From assembly GCF_014384895.1 (NCBI RefSeq), contig NZ_JACRSQ010000017.1, positions 23,491 through 87,490 on the forward strand: a DNA stretch of 64,000 nucleotides, given 5' to 3'. The translations under genes were made by a program, and so were the position numbers. The notes below the pieces were generated by a model. That model was not told the DNA's origin. It did not search any database and saw only the letters and a list, made by a program, of their open reading frames with translations. Shown here in pieces: positions 53,890 to 62,543 of this stretch (within the stretch, counting starts at the first letter, position 1; each line of letters begins with the position of its first letter). This stretch comes from Bianquea renquensis (GTDB lineage Bacteria > Bacillota > Clostridia > Lachnospirales > Bianqueaceae).

Positions 53890-53934
53890 CGAGCGACCCT
53901 GATTTACGGGGAACCGAAGATTCTATAAATTCTC

Positions 53935-53964
53935 TTGACAATGGCACCCGTTGTATACTACAAT
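53935..53964 (+). promoter_or_regulatory. Promoter of the glycosidase operon leader
   Basis: TTGACA (53935-53940) and TACAAT (53959-53964) are separated by 18 nt. Transcription would start near 53971, just before a strong ribosome site and the structured leader. Confidence 0.65.
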
Positions 53965-53994
53965 CTGTCCATACCCACAGTTGAAGGAGGATTA

Positions 53995-54130
53995 GTGTGA
54001 AAAATAAGCTTGATCGCTTATTTTTCACACGGCTATTTGTGCCGGAGCGTCACAAATAGCTCTGGTGGTAGAAGAGAAATCGCCTTCGCGAATTTCTCTT
54101 CGCCGCTGTCGCTAACGCTCCAGAATGGAG
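53995..54130 (+). promoter_or_regulatory. Highly structured leader: three long hairpins and a fourth covering the ribosome site
   Basis: Hairpin 1: 15-bp perfect stem (53995-54009 with 54016-54030). Hairpin 2: 10-bp perfect stem GCTATTTGTG / CACAAATAGC (54032-54041, 54051-54060). Hairpin 3: GAAGAGAAATCGC with GCGAATTTCTCTTC (54071-54083, 54088-54101), one bulge. Hairpin 4: CTCC (54118-54121) with GGAG (54127-54130), the latter being part of the ribosome site of the GH29-like gene. The leader also contains a 20-codon ORF. A cis-regulatory RNA or a dispersed hairpin-rich element are the two readings. Confidence 0.6.
53997..54059 (+). CDS. Possible 20-residue leader peptide
   Basis: GTG 53997, six bases after GAAGGAGG, opens a 20-codon frame (MKNKLDRLFFTRLFVPERHK) ending at TAG 54057-54059. 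The frame runs through the first two hairpins, so its translation would melt them. No similar peptide is known to me; it might also be an accident of the inverted repeats. Confidence 0.4.
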   Translation: MKNKLDRLFFTRLFVPERHK

Positions 54131-54137
54131 GATTTTT

Positions 54138-55079
54138 ATGGCAGAGGGAATCGATCGCATGGCAGAGCGGAAATGGGGAGTGTTCACTCACTATCTGTAT
54201 GGCGTGCAGAACAATCCTGAAAGCCCTATGAATCAAGGGGCTGGAGAGACTGACTGGAATACCTGTGTAGACGAACTAAACGTGGACAGGATTGCCAAGA
54301 CATTGGCGGAGGTGGGCGCAGGGTATTACTTTTTTACTCTAATGCAGGGGCGTAAGTATATGGCGGCGCCCAATACAACCTTTGATGAAATTGCGCAGAC
54401 CAAACCAGGGGAAGCGTGCAGCCTTCGGGATTTGCCAGCGGATATCCACCGAGCGCTGACCCCGTATCAGATCGATTTCTATCTGTATTATACAGGGGAT
54501 GGGCCCTATAAGGACGAGCCGGAGGGCGCCCGATTTGGATTTCTGGAACCGCGTCAGAACATATCCCGGGATTTTGTGGATAAGTGGGCGTCCGTTTTAC
54601 AGGAGTATGCGACACGATACGGACAGAGGGTGCGCGGTTGGTGGATCGACGGCTGCTATAAGGACGCCTTTGGCTACACAGATGATCTGTTAGAGCTATA
54701 TTATACGGCGTGCAAAAAAGGGAATCCTAACGGTATCGTGGCGCTGAATAATGGCGTCAAAGGGTATCTGCATAAGAATTTTGCACGGGAAGACTTTATC
54801 TGTGGGGAATTCAATGATTTTACGGTGATCCCGGATGGGCGATACATTGAGGGAGCGCAGGCCCATATATTGGCGCCATTGGGTCTTCCCACGCCTGGAA
54901 ATATCTATGATGCGTGGAGCAAGCCGGGGTGCAAGCGTTCCAGGGAGTATATGCTGGAATATGTCAAGCAGGTTAATGATGCGGGTGCCGCTGTGACGAT
55001 CGATGTCTGTCTGTACCGAGATGGCTCCTTTGATCCAGCTCAGCTTGAGGTGCTGGACTACATTGGAAGCCATATTTGA
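54138..55079 (+). CDS. GH29-like (alpha-L-fucosidase-like) glycosidase
   Basis: A 313-residue protein without signal peptide. RKWGVFTHYLYG at 11-22 resembles the KFGIFIHWG start of GH29 barrels, and RGWWIDGCY (167-173 region) the LWFDG nucleophile region with Asp171. Only the barrel is present; typical family members have an extra C-terminal beta domain and 400 or more residues. GGAGG six bases before ATG 54138. It is followed 60 nt later by a GH27-like gene, suggesting joint action on a glycan. Confidence 0.7.
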   Translation: MAEGIDRMAERKWGVFTHYLYGVQNNPESPMNQGAGETDWNTCVDELNVDRIAKTLAEVGAGYYFFTLMQGRKYMAAPNTTFDEIAQTKPGEACSLRDLPADIHRALTPYQIDFYLYYTGDGPYKDEPEGARFGFLEPRQNISRDFVDKWASVLQEYATRYGQRVRGWWIDGCYKDAFGYTDDLLELYYTACKKGNPNGIVALNNGVKGYLHKNFAREDFICGEFNDFTVIPDGRYIEGAQAHILAPLGLPTPGNIYDAWSKPGCKRSREYMLEYVKQVNDAGAAVTIDVCLYRDGSFDPAQLEVLDYIGSHI

Positions 55080-55138
55080 CGGGAGTGCGAGCCCTACAGG
55101 GCCCATATATAGCAAACATTGGACAGGAGGTAAAGACT

Positions 55139-56269
55139 ATGTATGTTGCGAGACCCCCCATGGGATGGAACTCATGGAATACGTTTGGGGAAAATATTGA
55201 TGAATCACTTATCCGGGAGACAGCGGACGCCATGGTGGACACAGGGCTGCGCGATGCGGGGTATACATATCTGGTCATCGATGACTGCTGGTCCCAGAAG
55301 GAGCGAGGCCCTCAGGGGGAGCTGCGCGCCGACGAACGGAAATTTCCCAACGGCATGAAGGCTGTGGCGGATTACGTCCACAGCAAGGGCTTAAAATTTG
55401 GAATGTACTCCTGTGACGGCGTGCTGACTTGTGCCGGCTACCCGGGCAGTTACGGCCATGAATTTCAGGATGCCAGAACCTTCGCGGAGTGGGGAGTGGA
55501 CTTCCTGAAATATGATAACTGCTACAAGACAAAGAGCATGAATGGAGAACTGCTGTACCGCCGTATGAGCATGGCGCTCAAGGCCAGCGGCCGGGATATT
55601 CTGTTTTCCGCGTGCAATTGGGGGAGCGAGCAATCCTGGAACTGGATGCGGAGCGCCGGAGCGGATATGTATCGGTCCACGGGTGACATTCAGGACAATT
55701 TCGAGTCTGTCCGAAACATCGCGGAGAGCCAGGTCGACAAACTTTGCTGTAGCGCGCCGGGCTGTTTCAATGACCTGGATATGCTAGTGGTGGGCATGTA
55801 TGGAAAGGGAAATGTGGGAGTCGGCGGCTGCAATGACGCGGAATACCGGTCGCATTTCGCCATGTGGTGTTTATTTGGCGTACCGCTCATGATCGGCTGC
55901 GATATTCGCAATATGACGCCGCAGACGGCATCCCTGCTGCTGAACAAGGAATTGATTGCCATCGATCAGGACCCGGAGGTTCGTCCGCCTTACGTGTTGA
56001 CGGGACCGGGAACGAGCAAGGTAGAACCGATGTTTTTCCGGCACCTATCCGGCGGTGAGTACGCCATGGCCGGATTCAATCTGACTGACAAGCCGCGGGA
56101 CGTCCATTTTATGTTTACGGAGACGGGACTGCCGACGGACCCGAGCGTAGCCTTTGAGCTGACCGATGTTTTCACCGGTGAGAGGGTGGGCGTGTACAAT
56201 GAGCATCTGTGTGTGCCCATCGGTCCCCATGACTGCGCTATGTTCCGGGCAAAGCTGATTGTGAGATGA
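55139..56269 (+). CDS. GH27-like alpha-galactosidase / alpha-N-acetylgalactosaminidase
   Basis: A 376-residue cytosolic enzyme. PPMGWNSWNTFG at the start, the nucleophile in WGVDFLKYDNCY (Asp126), acid/base in RSTGDIQDNF (Asp183), and FNDLDMLVVG are the clan GH-D hallmarks. A C-terminal beta domain closes the chain. Such enzymes remove terminal alpha-galactosides or alpha-GalNAc. ATG 55139 follows AGGAGG at eight bases. It probably shares a transcript with the GH29-like gene. Confidence 0.92.
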   Translation: MYVARPPMGWNSWNTFGENIDESLIRETADAMVDTGLRDAGYTYLVIDDCWSQKERGPQGELRADERKFPNGMKAVADYVHSKGLKFGMYSCDGVLTCAGYPGSYGHEFQDARTFAEWGVDFLKYDNCYKTKSMNGELLYRRMSMALKASGRDILFSACNWGSEQSWNWMRSAGADMYRSTGDIQDNFESVRNIAESQVDKLCCSAPGCFNDLDMLVVGMYGKGNVGVGGCNDAEYRSHFAMWCLFGVPLMIGCDIRNMTPQTASLLLNKELIAIDQDPEVRPPYVLTGPGTSKVEPMFFRHLSGGEYAMAGFNLTDKPRDVHFMFTETGLPTDPSVAFELTDVFTGERVGVYNEHLCVPIGPHDCAMFRAKLIVR

Positions 56270-56460
56270 GAGACCAGTGTATTCGCTGTGGCAGAGAGCT
56301 GACGCCGGATGAGACGGCCCTATACAAAAAGCTAGTCAACCGCGGGGCGGAGGAATTTTGCTGTATCTCCTGCCTTAGCCAACATTTTCGCGTGGACGAG
56401 GGGCTGCTCTATGAGAAGATTGAGCAATTCCGCAGGCAAGGATGTACGTTATTTTCCTGA
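56266..56460 (+). CDS. Small zinc-ribbon-like protein
   Basis: A 64-residue protein with CIRCGRELTPDE and CCISCLSQHF, two CxxC pairs that probably bind one zinc, followed by a helix and CTLF. Its ATG overlaps the GH27-like stop (ATGA). Short proteins of this type are widespread in Clostridia and have no known function. Confidence 0.75.
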   Translation: MRDQCIRCGRELTPDETALYKKLVNRGAEEFCCISCLSQHFRVDEGLLYEKIEQFRRQGCTLFS

Positions 56461-56539
56461 GGGACTGGGCCCTCCTTGAACCTAATGCCGTCCCCTGGAT
56501 TCCCAGAGGCTTGAATTAGAAAAAGACGGGAGGCGGCAT

Positions 56540-56641
56540 ATGCAGGAGGACACTGGAAAACGCCAGGAGATCATCGCGCAGCTTGTGGAGGCAAGGCTGG
56601 AAAAGATGGTTCCCTGGCACGTACAGATAAGGAGGCAGTGA
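56540..56641 (+). CDS. Short ORF directly upstream of the HipA-like gene
   Basis: ATG 56540, after GGGAGG, opens a 33-residue frame (TGKRQEIIAQLVEARLEKMV...) ending in TGA that overlaps the next start (TGATG). It could be a translational coupler or the remnant of an antitoxin-like protein. No similarity is recognised. Confidence 0.35.
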   Translation: MQEDTGKRQEIIAQLVEARLEKMVPWHVQIRRQ

Positions 56642-57822
56642 TGAGCAATGTTTACAGCCTCCGTATTTACGATACGGAGCTTCTGCGCTTTTCTATGGAG
56701 AAACGCGGTCTGGAGGGGCTTGTGGCTGAAATATTGACGGTTCATGATGAAAACGCGCATCTGTTACCCCTGGACATGGAGCGTACCGGCCCGGGGATCG
56801 TGAAATGGCTGGAGATGCGCGTGATCCCCAAGAACCGCACATTTGTGGATGAGATACTGAAAACCCTGGGATTAAGTCACAATGATACAAAAGGAATCAT
56901 TGACGTATGTAAGGGACTCTCCCTGAATGACAGCTATTGGGTGGTACCGGAGGATTTTGAGGGGACATTTGCACAGTATAACCTCTATGACAATCGTTTT
57001 TCAGAAATGCTGGCGTTGGTGGCCTATACCGGAGCCGGACAGAGCAGGCAGGCGTTTACTACCTCCCCGGAGTTAACCACCAACGGCATTCTGCCCAAGG
57101 CATGGCGTCTGATTGACGGGGAAGGCATCTTCCTTTATAAGGGCGGCACTAGCGGCGCATCCAATGCCGGCAGGGAACCCTACTGTGAATATTATGCCAG
57201 CCAGGTTGCGGAAACCATGAAGCTGAACGCAGTGCACTATGATCTGGAGAACTGGAAAGGGATTACCGCATCCAGGTGCGCACTTTTTACGGATGTGGAT
57301 ACCTCCTATATTCCCATAGGCCGGATCGTCAAAACGGGCGGTCTCAAGGCGTGTCTGGACTACTATGAGGCCCTCGGCCCGGAGTTCTCTGAGCAGCTTC
57401 GCAGTATGCTGGTGTTCGACGCCCTGATCTACAACGAAGACCGGCACTTTGGGAACTTTGGCGTTCTGCGCGACAATCACACCGGAGAAATTACGGCTCC
57501 GGCCCCTGTTTTCGATAATGGACTCTCCCTGCTGTGCTACGCCGGACGGCAGGACCTGGAAACGCCTGGGGCGCTTCGCGCCTATGCGGCCACCCGCACC
57601 AATCCCTACGGTATCTCTTTTGAGGACGTATGTGCGGAGATAATGGGTGCAAAGCAAAAGGACCAGCTGCGGCGGATGATTGGTTTCCGGTTCCGGCGAC
57701 ATCCGGGTATCAATCTCCCGGAAACGCACCTGCAGGCGCTTGAAACTTTGCTGGAAAGCCGGGTGCGAAGGCTTCTGTCGATCCCTGCACGGAACCGCCT
57801 CAAATCCAAACCTGCACGGTAA
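56641..57822 (+). CDS. HipA-like serine/threonine kinase
   Basis: A 393-residue protein with a HipA/CtkA-like kinase core: FLYKGGTSG with Lys167 as ATP-binding candidate, catalytic loop LIYNEDRHFGN (265-272) and metal-binding VFDNGLSLL (291-294). The N-terminal 100 residues differ from the HipA N-lobe. HipA toxins phosphorylate glutamyl-tRNA synthetase, but other members have different targets. No HipB-like antitoxin gene is next to it; only the 33-residue ORF and the zinc protein precede it. GGAGGCAGTG precedes ATG 56641. Confidence 0.75.
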   Translation: MSNVYSLRIYDTELLRFSMEKRGLEGLVAEILTVHDENAHLLPLDMERTGPGIVKWLEMRVIPKNRTFVDEILKTLGLSHNDTKGIIDVCKGLSLNDSYWVVPEDFEGTFAQYNLYDNRFSEMLALVAYTGAGQSRQAFTTSPELTTNGILPKAWRLIDGEGIFLYKGGTSGASNAGREPYCEYYASQVAETMKLNAVHYDLENWKGITASRCALFTDVDTSYIPIGRIVKTGGLKACLDYYEALGPEFSEQLRSMLVFDALIYNEDRHFGNFGVLRDNHTGEITAPAPVFDNGLSLLCYAGRQDLETPGALRAYAATRTNPYGISFEDVCAEIMGAKQKDQLRRMIGFRFRRHPGINLPETHLQALETLLESRVRRLLSIPARNRLKSKPAR

Positions 57823-57848
57823 CAACTCAGGAACACATATGAAACCGT

Positions 57849-57884
57849 CAGCGTTCTGTGACAGTCACAGGGCGTTCTTTTTTT
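57849..57884 (+). terminator. Terminator after the HipA-like gene
   Basis: CTGTGAC (57856-57862) and GTCACAG (57864-57870), flanked by GCGTT/GGCGT, form a stem followed by a run of seven T. Confidence 0.7.
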
Positions 57885-57949
57885 GTCAATTCTTGATACC
57901 CGGGCGATTGTGACCCTGCCGCAGCGCCGTCGATTCCTTGCTGGCCGGC

Positions 57950-58840
57950 TCACGACCGCAACCGATTATAAATCTTGCGGAAATCTTCCAGAATCTCAGG
58001 ATGAGTAAAATCCTGGTGGTGTATCATATTGATCTCCCGAATCATATTGGCGTTTTCGATGGGGACCACGGCCAAACGGCCGCGCTGCTCCTCCTCCCGG
58101 CACGCGCTGTGGGCGATGATGGAAATCCCCATATTCTGGGCTACCAGCTCCTTGATCATGGTCACATTATCCATCTCCATAATGACATTCAAATCGCGAA
58201 TGGTCTCAGAATGGCTTTGAAGATAGCTGTCAAACAATAAGCGAGTTCCAGCGTTGGAGGAGCGGAGGATAAATTTTTCCTTCATCAGATCCCGAAGGCT
58301 AACGCTGCGCTGCTTGGCAAATCGATGTTTGGGCGACACGATCAGGCAAAGAAAATCCGTATCCAACAGCACAGAGGTGAGGGAAGGATCGGAGACTTTC
58401 CCCTCGACGATTCCCACATCCAGCTCAAAGACCTTCAAACGATTATAAATATTATTTATCGTGTCCGTAATTATATTGATGTGTGTGTGGGGGTGATCAT
58501 TGCAGTAGGTTGCCATGACCTGCGGCATTAAGCTCTCAGCAGCGGTCTGCGTAATGCCAACTGTGATATGCTTGATCTGTCTGCGGCAGTCGTCGATCGC
58601 TTGTCTCGCTGCTGCGTTTATGGAACAGACACGGCGGGCGTATTTAACGAGAACGGCGCCCTCCGGCGTAAGAAGGAGTTCTTTTTTATTGCGATTGAAT
58701 ATTTTAATGCCGTACTCCTCCTCCAACATTCGAATATGATGACTTACAGCAGGCTGAGTCAAATTGAGCAACTGCGCAGCGCGGGTATAGTTTCCTGTCT
58801 CAACGATCGTCAGCAGCGTTTTGATTTTTACATCCACCAT
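57950..58840 (-). CDS. LysR-family transcriptional regulator
   Basis: A 296-residue regulator: N-terminal winged helix (GNYTRAAQLLNLTQPAVSHHIRMLEEEYGIKIFNRNKKEL) and a substrate-binding domain of two lobes. Such proteins bind an inducer and control a divergent gene; here that is the cation/proton antiporter at 59069, with which it shares a 228-bp region. GGAGAATGCCCT precedes the ATG. The inducer is unknown. Confidence 0.93.
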   Translation of the reverse strand: MVDVKIKTLLTIVETGNYTRAAQLLNLTQPAVSHHIRMLEEEYGIKIFNRNKKELLLTPEGAVLVKYARRVCSINAAARQAIDDCRRQIKHITVGITQTAAESLMPQVMATYCNDHPHTHINIITDTINNIYNRLKVFELDVGIVEGKVSDPSLTSVLLDTDFLCLIVSPKHRFAKQRSVSLRDLMKEKFILRSSNAGTRLLFDSYLQSHSETIRDLNVIMEMDNVTMIKELVAQNMGISIIAHSACREEEQRGRLAVVPIENANMIREINMIHHQDFTHPEILEDFRKIYNRLRS

Positions 58841-58895
58841 AGGGCATTCTCCTATAAAAATAAAAAATATTTATAACAGCCAAATAAATTATAAT

Positions 58896-58924
58896 TTGAT
58901 TTTATCATAAAAAATGCATATAAT
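58896..58924 (+). promoter_or_regulatory. Promoter of the antiporter gene
   Basis: TTGATT (58896-58901) and TATAAT (58919-58924), 17 nt apart, followed by a leader of about 140 nt. The AT-rich palindromic strings next to it could be LysR sites. Confidence 0.65.
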
Positions 58925-59068
58925 CAAGTATTATCCTAAGAAAAAGTAGGGTCAATTACAAAAGCAGATCAGGTAAATTCTTCCGAGAATCGTGATTCTC
59001 AATGAATAATGGGCAGGACCTTTTGACGGGATATGAAATCTAGACAAAAATGGGGAGGAGGAAGACAT

Positions 59069-60436
59069 ATGTTGCACTTGGATAAACTGGACAGTATGTC
59101 GGCGCAGGTTATTATCAGCCTGGCCATCATTTTAATTGCTGGTTTTTTAATGACGAGGATTACAAAAAAGTTGAGACTGCCAAACGTGACGGGCTATATT
59201 ATATCCGGTGTTTTGATTGGACCGTATGTGTTGAACTTAATACCAGAGATCATCGTGGAGCGGATGGATTTTGTGACGGACGCAGCACTGGCCTTTATCG
59301 CATTTGGGGTTGGAAAATACTTTAAACTGTCGCAACTGCGAAAAAGTGGGGCGAAGATATTTATCATCACGGCCTTTGAGGCGCTTACAGCGGCCCTGCT
59401 GATCACCTTGGTTATGATCTTTGTCTTTCATTTGTCAGTCCCCTTTGCGCTGCTTTTGGGCGCGATCGGGTCTGCGACGGCACCGGCGTCGACGATTATG
59501 ACCATTCGCCAATACAAGGCAAAGGGAGAGTTTGTCAATACGATTCTACAGGTGGTCGCCCTGGACGACGCTGTGGCCCTGCTGGCCTTCAGCATCTGTG
59601 CAGCCGTTGCCCAGGCGATGGAGAGTCAAGGCCGTATGGATATCACGGTGGTGTTGGTTCCGATCCTTGTCAATATGGCGGCCATCGGCCTTGGGGTAGG
59701 CGGCGGATTTTTGCTCAATAAGCTCATCAATGAGCATCGATCCCAGGATCACCGCTTGGTGCTGGTCATTGCCATCATCTTCTGTCTCACGGGATTTTGC
59801 AGTGCCTTCAACGTGTCGCCACTGTTGTCTTGTATGGTGTTGGGAACGGTTTATATCAACGTAAGCGGCAACAAAGCCCTTTTTAAACAGGTCAATAATT
59901 TTACGCCACCGCTGTTACTCCTATTTTTTGTGCTATCTGGAATGCGGATGAATGTCCCGGCCCTGGCGACTGCCGGCGTCATTGGCATCGCGTATTTTTT
60001 CGTGCGCATCCTTGGAAAATATGCCGGCGCCTATCTAGGAGCCCGTGTCAGCGGCGCGTCCATGGAAATCCGCCGTTACCTGGGGTTGGCGCTGGTGCCC
60101 CAGGCCGGCGTCTCCATTGGCCTGGCCGTATTAGGGCAGCGCATTCTTCCATACGAGTCGGGAGTGTTGCTCTCCACCATCATTCTATCCTCCGGCGTCC
60201 TGTATGAGATGGTGGGACCAGCGTGCGCTAAGTTGTCTTTATTCCTATCCCATACGGTCCAGCGCCCAGCCAAAAAAGATTCGCCGCCGGCCTTGTCCGT
60301 TCCCGCGCCGGACCCTGAGCCCGCAGACAGCGGAGACGGAGATAAAAAGAAAAAGAAAAATGCCAAAGGGAAAAAAGTCGCGGACAAGGAGAAATCTAAA
60401 AAGACAAAAAATAAAACTTCAGCAGTGACAGGCTGA
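59069..60436 (+). CDS. CPA2-family cation/proton antiporter
   Basis: A 455-residue membrane protein with about 12 helices. Motifs: LPNVTGYIISGVLIGPYVL, AFIAFGVGKYFKLSQLRK, GAIGSATAPASTIM and QVVALDDAVALLAF, in which the Asp pair (LDDA) is the ion-binding site. It exchanges Na+ or K+ for protons. The last 70 residues are a Pro/Lys-rich tail (KKKKKNAKGKKV). ATG 59069 follows GGGGAGGAGG; it is preferred to an upstream in-frame start at 59033. Confidence 0.9.
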   Translation: MLHLDKLDSMSAQVIISLAIILIAGFLMTRITKKLRLPNVTGYIISGVLIGPYVLNLIPEIIVERMDFVTDAALAFIAFGVGKYFKLSQLRKSGAKIFIITAFEALTAALLITLVMIFVFHLSVPFALLLGAIGSATAPASTIMTIRQYKAKGEFVNTILQVVALDDAVALLAFSICAAVAQAMESQGRMDITVVLVPILVNMAAIGLGVGGGFLLNKLINEHRSQDHRLVLVIAIIFCLTGFCSAFNVSPLLSCMVLGTVYINVSGNKALFKQVNNFTPPLLLLFFVLSGMRMNVPALATAGVIGIAYFFVRILGKYAGAYLGARVSGASMEIRRYLGLALVPQAGVSIGLAVLGQRILPYESGVLLSTIILSSGVLYEMVGPACAKLSLFLSHTVQRPAKKDSPPALSVPAPDPEPADSGDGDKKKKKNAKGKKVADKEKSKKTKNKTSAVTG

Positions 60437-60532
60437 GCTTTCCAGGAAGCCATGTGGGATGGTGCAAGCCTCCGATTCCACCGTTGACGCGAGAAAAATT
60501 TAGATACGGGGAGAGAAAGTTTAGGAGATGTA

Positions 60533-60561
60533 TTGCATTTTTGATTATTTTTTTATATAAT
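60533..60561 (+). promoter_or_regulatory. Promoter of the glycine-riboswitch leader
   Basis: TTGCAT (60533-60538) and TATAAT (60556-60561) are 17 nt apart; transcription would start near 60568, just before the aptamers. Confidence 0.78.
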
Positions 60562-60591
60562 AGAGACATTAACCGTACAAGTTAATATCAC

Positions 60592-60775
60592 TAAATGACG
60601 TTTGCAGGAAACGCAGTGTCGTGCGGCCGAAGGAGTAACACTCTCAGGCGTCCCCCGGGGGATGAGGACTGTAAACCGATAGTACTTTGGAGAAGCTCAT
60701 TCAATTGAGTGCCGAAGGGGCAAAGCGCCAGCGCGCCAATCTCTCAGGCAAAAGGACAAAGCATATCTTTTATCG
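60592..60775 (+). promoter_or_regulatory. Tandem glycine riboswitch
   Basis: Two aptamers follow each other. The first contains GCCGAAGGAGTAACACTCTCAGGC (split here: GCCGAAGGAG at 60628, CTCTCAGGC at 60642), the second GTGCCGAAGGGGCAAAGC and ATCTCTCAGGCAAAAGGACA up to about 60760. These are the canonical glycine-binding cores. Glycine binding would act on the terminator hairpin downstream to control the AgcS-type transporter gene. Confidence 0.92.
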
Positions 60776-60801
60776 CAGCAGAAGAATACTTGGTACTTTT
60801 G

Positions 60802-60838
60802 ACGAACCGCGCAGCTTGCACGGTTCGTTATATTTTTA
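60802..60838 (+). terminator. Expression-platform terminator of the glycine riboswitch
   Basis: ACGAACCG (60802-60809) pairs with CGGTTCGT (60821-60828), followed by TATATTTTTA. It ends 13 nt before the start codon, so read-through or termination decides expression. Confidence 0.78.
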
Positions 60839-60850
60839 GGAGGGGAAAGG

Positions 60851-62386
60851 ATGGAGCAATTTGTCAAAGCGTTGACCGAGATCAACAATTCAGTCAATAA
60901 TTTTGTATGGGTAACCATTGGTCTGGTTTTGCTCATCGGTACCGGTATTCTTATGACCTGCTGCACAAAGTTCTTTCAGATTTCGCATCTCGGTCACTGG
61001 TGGAGACACACCATCGGGAGCGTGTTTAAAAGGAACAGTCGTGCCACAAAAAAGACGGATAAAAAGTCGATTTCTCAGTTTCAGGCGCTGTGTACGGCAC
61101 TCGCCGCCACAATCGGCACAGGTAATATAGCGGGCGTTGCCGCGGCAATCGTTGTAGGAGGCCCGGGCGCTGTGTTCTGGATGTGGCTTGCCGCATTCTT
61201 TGGAATGATGACAAACTTTTCAGAAAATGTGCTGGGCATTTATTACCGCAGGCGAAACCGTCAGGGGGAATGGTCGGGCGGCGCCATGTATTATCTGAAG
61301 GACGGTCTCGGCAAAAAGAAGAACTGTAAATGGATCGGAAAGATCCTTGCCGTACTCTTTTCCATATGTGCCATCCTGGCATCATTCGGCATTGGCAATA
61401 TGGGTCAGGTCAATAAAATCACCCTAAATATTCAGTCCGCATTTTTTGCCAATGTTGACGCGCCACAGATGGGCGGAATTTCGGTTATCTCATTGGCGAT
61501 CGGTATCATGCTGATGATTATCGCAGCCCTTATCATTCTCGGCGGCCTGCAGCGCATCGCCGCGGTTGCAGAAAAAATAGTTCCTTTTATGGCCGTGCTG
61601 TATGTTGTGGGTGCGCTCATTGTTTTCTTCGTACATATACGTCATGTAGGCGAGATGTTCGCCGCCATATTCCGCTTCGCGTTCGGCGTTAAGGCCGTAG
61701 GAGGCGCGGTTGCGGGCATTACAATAAAGCAGGTTGTGACGCAAGGCTGCAAGCGAGGGGTGTTTTCGAATGAGGCGGGGCTCGGCTCGTCGGTTATGGT
61801 GCACTCCTCCTCCAACGTAAAGGAACCCGTAAAACAGGGAATGTGGGGAATTTTCGAGGTTTTCTTTGATACCTTTGTTGTCTGTACCATGACCGCCATC
61901 GTTGTCCTTTCCTCCGGTTTCATAGATCTTGAAACGGGTCTTGCCGTCGAAGGCGTAAATGACGCGACGCTGGTTGCGCAGGCTTTCGGCAATGTATTCG
62001 GCAAGGGCGGTGAAGTGTTTGTGGCACTTGCCATTCTGCTGTTTGCCTTCACCACGGTTTTAGGATGGTCTCAGTATGGAAGCAAGGCAATTGAGTATCT
62101 GTTTGGAGAAAAGGCGGTTCCGGTATACAGGGTCGTTTTTGTAATCATGATTATTTCGGGCGCCATTATGACATCGTCCCTTGCGTGGGACATTTCCGAT
62201 ACCTTCAACGGAATGATGATGATTCCGAACCTTATCGGTGTCATTTCACTCTGTCCCCTTGTAGCCAAAATAACGAAAAACTACGTTGATCGAAGAATAC
62301 GGAAGCTTGACAGAGAGCCGATGCTGTCATTTGACAAAACAATTCAAGACGAAGCGAAGGCCACACTTGGAGAGGACAGCGAATAA
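60851..62386 (+). CDS. Alanine/glycine:cation symporter (AgcS family)
   Basis: A 511-residue protein with about 11 membrane helices. Family signatures: ALAATIGTGNIAGVAAAIVVGGPGAVFWMW near residue 90 (given in part: ATIGTGNIAGVA), GGAMYYLKDGLGKK, and KRGVFSNEAGLGSSVM. It imports alanine or glycine with Na+ or H+. The glycine riboswitch in the leader supports glycine as substrate. AGGAGGGGAAAGG precedes the ATG. Confidence 0.95.
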   Translation: MEQFVKALTEINNSVNNFVWVTIGLVLLIGTGILMTCCTKFFQISHLGHWWRHTIGSVFKRNSRATKKTDKKSISQFQALCTALAATIGTGNIAGVAAAIVVGGPGAVFWMWLAAFFGMMTNFSENVLGIYYRRRNRQGEWSGGAMYYLKDGLGKKKNCKWIGKILAVLFSICAILASFGIGNMGQVNKITLNIQSAFFANVDAPQMGGISVISLAIGIMLMIIAALIILGGLQRIAAVAEKIVPFMAVLYVVGALIVFFVHIRHVGEMFAAIFRFAFGVKAVGGAVAGITIKQVVTQGCKRGVFSNEAGLGSSVMVHSSSNVKEPVKQGMWGIFEVFFDTFVVCTMTAIVVLSSGFIDLETGLAVEGVNDATLVAQAFGNVFGKGGEVFVALAILLFAFTTVLGWSQYGSKAIEYLFGEKAVPVYRVVFVIMIISGAIMTSSLAWDISDTFNGMMMIPNLIGVISLCPLVAKITKNYVDRRIRKLDREPMLSFDKTIQDEAKATLGEDSE

Positions 62387-62543
62387 AAACGAAGCATGGA
62401 ATGCCATCAAAAAATAGCCTTTCCCAAAAGGCGCAGCATCCTTAACGGAGTCAATGCAAACCGGATGGGATCAACAAAAAGGCGGTATAGTCGAAAGGCT
62501 ATGCTGTCTTTTGATATGCTAGGAAGGCAAGGAAGTGAAGCAA

